Origin: Desulfovibrionaceae bacterium
Lineage (GTDB): Bacteria; Desulfobacterota; Desulfovibrionia; Desulfovibrionales; Desulfovibrionaceae
DNA: 64,000 nt
NCBI GenBank assembly: GCA_910575755.1
Contig: CAJTFO010000002.1
Coordinates: 62,001-126,000 of the forward strand
Direction: 5' to 3'
Shown: positions 61,424-64,000 of the stretch, piece by piece
How positions within the stretch are numbered: the stretch's first letter is position 1
Layout of the letters: each line of letters opens with the position of its first letter
Notes under the pieces: model-generated
The model's database searches: none
What the model was told of the DNA's origin: nothing
What the model saw: only the letters and a program-made list of their open reading frames with translations
Position numbers and translations under genes: made by a program

Positions 61424-62587
61424 ATGGAAGGGTTTAAGGAATTCCAGGGCAAAGACCTGGATGGCGCCATTGAGGAGGCCTGCGGCTACTTCAATACGGC
61501 GCGTGAAAAGCTGGAGATCGAAATCCTGCAGGACGCCAAGTCCGGCATCTTCGGCATTGTGGGCGCGCGCAAGGCCAAGGTGCGCGCCCGTCGGGCTCAT
61601 TTGCGCGAGGCTGTGGAAAGCATTCTGGGCAAAAAGAGCTGCGCGCTGGCCCGTGATGGGGAAGAGAGTCCGACCCGTGCGGCCGCTGCGTCCGCCCCGG
61701 ACGCCACAGACAAGCCTGCCCGCCAGGCCCAGCCCAGTGGTGGAAGCGAACGCCATCACGAACGCGGGCGCAAAAGCGCCGCTGTCACGCCTGTGGAGGC
61801 TGAGGCGGCAGGTTGCGTCCGCGTTGCGGCGCAAGCGTCCGCCAGGGACGCATATGCGCCCCCTGCCGCCGACACTTCCTGCGCAATGTCCGGCGCAGCT
61901 GCCGCGCCGCGCGCGGAAGCCCCCGACCTTTCCGAACCTCCGGCACGGGAGGAAGTCCGTTGCGGCGGACGGCCCGAGCCGTGCCGCGCCTCCGGCAGGG
62001 GCCGGCCCCGGCGCGAGGAGCGCCTTGCCCCTGAGCAGAACAGCGCACCTGATGGTCTGGAGAGCGGCGAGGAGCTGGAGGAGGCCGGGGAGGGGTTGCC
62101 CGTAACGCCTGTGGAACAGTTGGACCCCGCCCGTCTGCAAGCCCTGGCCCAGGAAGCCGTGCGCGAACTGGTGCGGCCCATTGTGGGCGGGGAGGTACGC
62201 CTTGCTGCTGCGGTAGGCGGCGGCCGGGTTCAGGTCTGTGTGGACTGCGACGAGGATTCCGGTCTGCTCATCGGGCGCGAGGGCCAGACCCTGGCCGCCT
62301 TGCAGTATCTTGCGTCGCGCGTGGTTTCGCGCGGCATGAATGCCGCCGTGCGCGTGCAGCTGGACGTCGGGGAGTATCGCCGGCGTCAGGATGAGAAATT
62401 GCGTGAAATGGCGCTTGCCCTGGCCGACAAGGCGCGGCACAGCGGGCGTTCCTATTCCACGCGGCCCCTTTCCTCCTATCATCGGCGTATTGTTCATGTC
62501 TGTCTTCAGGAAATTGCCGACGTGCAGACCCGCAGCACCGGCGAAGGGCCCATGAAGCGGGTGGTGATTATGCGGCGGAAAGCATAG
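61424..62587 (+). CDS. jag: Jag/EloR-like RNA-binding protein
   Basis: 387 residues. Jag N-terminal domain (1-50, EFQGKDLDGAIEEACGYF with KSGIFGIVGARKAKV), then an unusually long Ala/Pro/Arg-rich linker (about 65-230), a KH domain (about 240-310, LLIGREGQTLAALQYL with the GREG loop) and a C-terminal R3H domain (PLSSYHRRIVHVCLQEI, TRSTGEGPMKRVVI). Binds RNA; in Gram-positives it controls cell elongation. Always next to yidC. The linker is longer than usual and is low complexity. Confidence 0.9.
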   Translation: MEGFKEFQGKDLDGAIEEACGYFNTAREKLEIEILQDAKSGIFGIVGARKAKVRARRAHLREAVESILGKKSCALARDGEESPTRAAAASAPDATDKPARQAQPSGGSERHHERGRKSAAVTPVEAEAAGCVRVAAQASARDAYAPPAADTSCAMSGAAAAPRAEAPDLSEPPAREEVRCGGRPEPCRASGRGRPRREERLAPEQNSAPDGLESGEELEEAGEGLPVTPVEQLDPARLQALAQEAVRELVRPIVGGEVRLAAAVGGGRVQVCVDCDEDSGLLIGREGQTLAALQYLASRVVSRGMNAAVRVQLDVGEYRRRQDEKLREMALALADKARHSGRSYSTRPLSSYHRRIVHVCLQEIADVQTRSTGEGPMKRVVIMRRKA

Positions 62588-62753
62588 CATCCAGCAGGCC
62601 CGGGGGCGTTCCGCCGCGGAAAAACAGCGTTTTTTCGCGAAGCCGCAGGCCGTGTGACTGGAAACGCGCAGGTTCCAGACAGGCTTTCTTTCCCGCCGGC
62701 GGCGCATGTACTGCGCGACCGGCTGTCCGCAGCACAAGGAGTTCGTGCCGTCC

Positions 62754-64000
62754 ATGCCCACCATCGCCGCCATAGCGACGCCGCCGGGAGCCGGGGGCAT
62801 CGGCATCGTACGTCTCTCCGGTCCGCAGAGCAAAGCATTGCTGGCGCACATATTCCTGCCTCTGTCGCCGCGCTTTGAAAATTTCCGCCCCTGGTTCATG
62901 CACCGGGGCCGGGTGCTGGATCAGCACGGCGAAGCCCTGGACGATGTTCTGGCGGTGTTCATGCCGGGGCCGCGCACATTCACCGGCGAAGACATGGCTG
63001 AAATTCACTGCCACGGCGGGCCGCTCATCGTGCAGTCCGTGCTGGAAAGCCTCCTGCGTCTGGGCGCGCGCCAGGCGGAGCGGGGCGAATTTTCACGCCG
63101 GGCCTTTGTCAACGGGCGCATGGATCTGAGCCAGGCCGAGGCTGTGGCCGAACTCATCGCCGCGCCTTCGCGCGAGGCCCTGCGCTACAGTCTGAACCGT
63201 CTGGACGGCCTGCTGGGCCGCAGGGTGCTGGCCCTGCGGGAAGAGCTGGAGGCCCTGCGCGTCCAGCTCTGTCTGGCTGTGGACTTTCCCGATGAAGAGG
63301 TGGAGTGCCTCGCGCCGGAGGATTTCGGCCGGGCTGTGGGCCAGGTTGCGCATTCCGTGCGGAGCCTGCTGGCCGGGCAGAAGAGGGCGAAAGTCATGCA
63401 GCAGGGGGCCGTGGTGGTGCTGGCCGGGGCGGTGAATGCGGGCAAGTCCAGCCTGCTCAATGCCCTGCTGGGGCGCAACCGGGCGCTGGTTACGGATATT
63501 CCCGGCACCACCCGCGATTTTCTGGAAGAGGCCTGTAATCTGGACGGTCTGCCCGTGCGGCTTACGGACACGGCGGGTTTGCGCCAGACCGGCGGCGTCA
63601 GGGGCGGGCCGGACGCCGTGGAGGCTCTGGGTATGGCCCTGAGCCGGGAAAAACTGGTTCAGGCGGACTGCATTCTCTTGCTGCTTGACGGCGCGCGCCT
63701 GGGCGAAGCCGGAGCCGCCGCCGAAACCTGCCCGGACGAGGCGGCCCGTCAGGTGCTGGACCTGGCCGGAAACACGCCTGTGCTGCTGGTCTGGAACAAG
63801 AGCGACCTCTGCGCCCCGGTCGTGTTCCCGCCGCGCTGGTCTGGCGGTCGTTTTTGCTGTATGGTCAGCGCGCGTTCGGGCGACAATGTGGATTTTCTGG
63901 CCCAAAGCCTGCGCCGGCATCTGCTGGCTGACGGCTGCGACAATCCGCCGTCTGATGGTCTTGCGCCCAATGCGCGCCAGGCCCTGGCTCTGGAAGAGGC
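62754..64000 (+). CDS. mnmE: tRNA modification GTPase MnmE (C-terminus cut off by window edge)
   Basis: With MnmG it makes the cmnm5 modification at the wobble uridine of tRNAs. Opens TIAAIATPPGAGGIGIVRLSGP; folate-binding domain includes the FTGEDMAEIHCHGG motif and FVNGRMDLSQAEAVAELI. The inserted GTPase domain has P-loop AGAVNAGKSSLLNALLG, switch IPGTTRDFLEE, DTAGLR and NKSD. 415 residues are visible; the final CIGK-type end is outside. The ATG at 62754 has AAGGAG 12 bases upstream; an in-frame GTG at 62745 is an alternative start. Confidence 0.95.
   Translation, partial: MPTIAAIATPPGAGGIGIVRLSGPQSKALLAHIFLPLSPRFENFRPWFMHRGRVLDQHGEALDDVLAVFMPGPRTFTGEDMAEIHCHGGPLIVQSVLESLLRLGARQAERGEFSRRAFVNGRMDLSQAEAVAELIAAPSREALRYSLNRLDGLLGRRVLALREELEALRVQLCLAVDFPDEEVECLAPEDFGRAVGQVAHSVRSLLAGQKRAKVMQQGAVVVLAGAVNAGKSSLLNALLGRNRALVTDIPGTTRDFLEEACNLDGLPVRLTDTAGLRQTGGVRGGPDAVEALGMALSREKLVQADCILLLLDGARLGEAGAAAETCPDEAARQVLDLAGNTPVLLVWNKSDLCAPVVFPPRWSGGRFCCMVSARSGDNVDFLAQSLRRHLLADGCDNPPSDGLAPNARQALALEE

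Overview
The window comes from a GC-rich sulfate-reducing deltaproteobacterium of the Desulfovibrio group (Desulfovibrionaceae). The evidence is a periplasmic tetraheme cytochrome c3 gene, a GlcD/GlcF/LutC/LutB/LctP lactate oxidation cluster, an NfnAB (NADH-dependent reduced ferredoxin:NADP oxidoreductase) pair, an anaerobic-type (cobalt-early) cobalamin set (cbiB, cbiD, cbiET, cbiF), and a flagellar block in the order flhB-flhA ... flhF-flhG-fliA-cheY-fliL. No rRNA, tRNA or CRISPR array was found.

Layout. 1-3990 (minus strand): fliL (cut by the window edge), cheY, fliA, flhG, flhF. 4000-9900 (plus strand): an AT-rich spacer and a block of genes that separates flhF from flhA: two small orphan genes, a pseudo-receiver/TPR protein, mtnA and a surface-carbohydrate-type protein. 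10043-13285 (minus): flhA and flhB. 13449-13838: cytochrome c3. 14055-16220: an acidic Ala/Pro-rich protein with 177-bp tandem repeats. 16484-19533: a two-gene operon pairing a membrane protein that ends in a GrpE-like domain with a membrane-associated Hsp70-like ATPase; this is the strongest candidate for an undescribed system. 19807-23076: hydantoinase/oxoprolinase-type protein, trmL, cbiB.

23087-26947: a TauE/SafE permease gene split near its 5' end by a 3.6-kb mobile island. The island is bounded by an 11-bp direct repeat and carries an IS200-type transposase with hairpin arrays, a very AT-rich MFS transporter and a broken tyrosine integrase. The interrupted permease gene has since picked up frameshifts. 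26973-32882: RND efflux permease, YkgJ-type cysteine-cluster protein, ribBA, EVE-domain protein. 33129-40809: lactate utilisation cluster. 40864-49421: crcB, three poorly known minus-strand genes (one a probable pseudo-enzyme of the alpha/beta hydrolase fold), dedA, a dual-ABC ATPase, a PHP phosphatase and nfnAB. 50002-50283: a small gene behind a good sigma-28 promoter match. 50571-54847 (minus): a cobalamin operon headed by a diaminopimelate-epimerase-like gene. 55146-58484: VWA-OmpA protein, lipoprotein, aroK, and a Pro/Ala-rich secreted protein behind an almost perfect sigma-28 promoter. 58760-64000: the conserved rpmH-rnpA-yidD-yidC-jag-mnmE block.

How the genes fit together. The FlhF/FlhG/FliA/CheY module controls polar flagellar placement and late flagellar transcription, and two sigma-28 promoter matches elsewhere in the window suggest FliA also drives two genes of unknown function. 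The lactate cluster imports lactate and passes its electrons inward. NfnAB balances NAD(H), NADP(H) and ferredoxin, and cytochrome c3 carries electrons in the periplasm. All functional calls rest on reading motifs and gene order. No database search was run.
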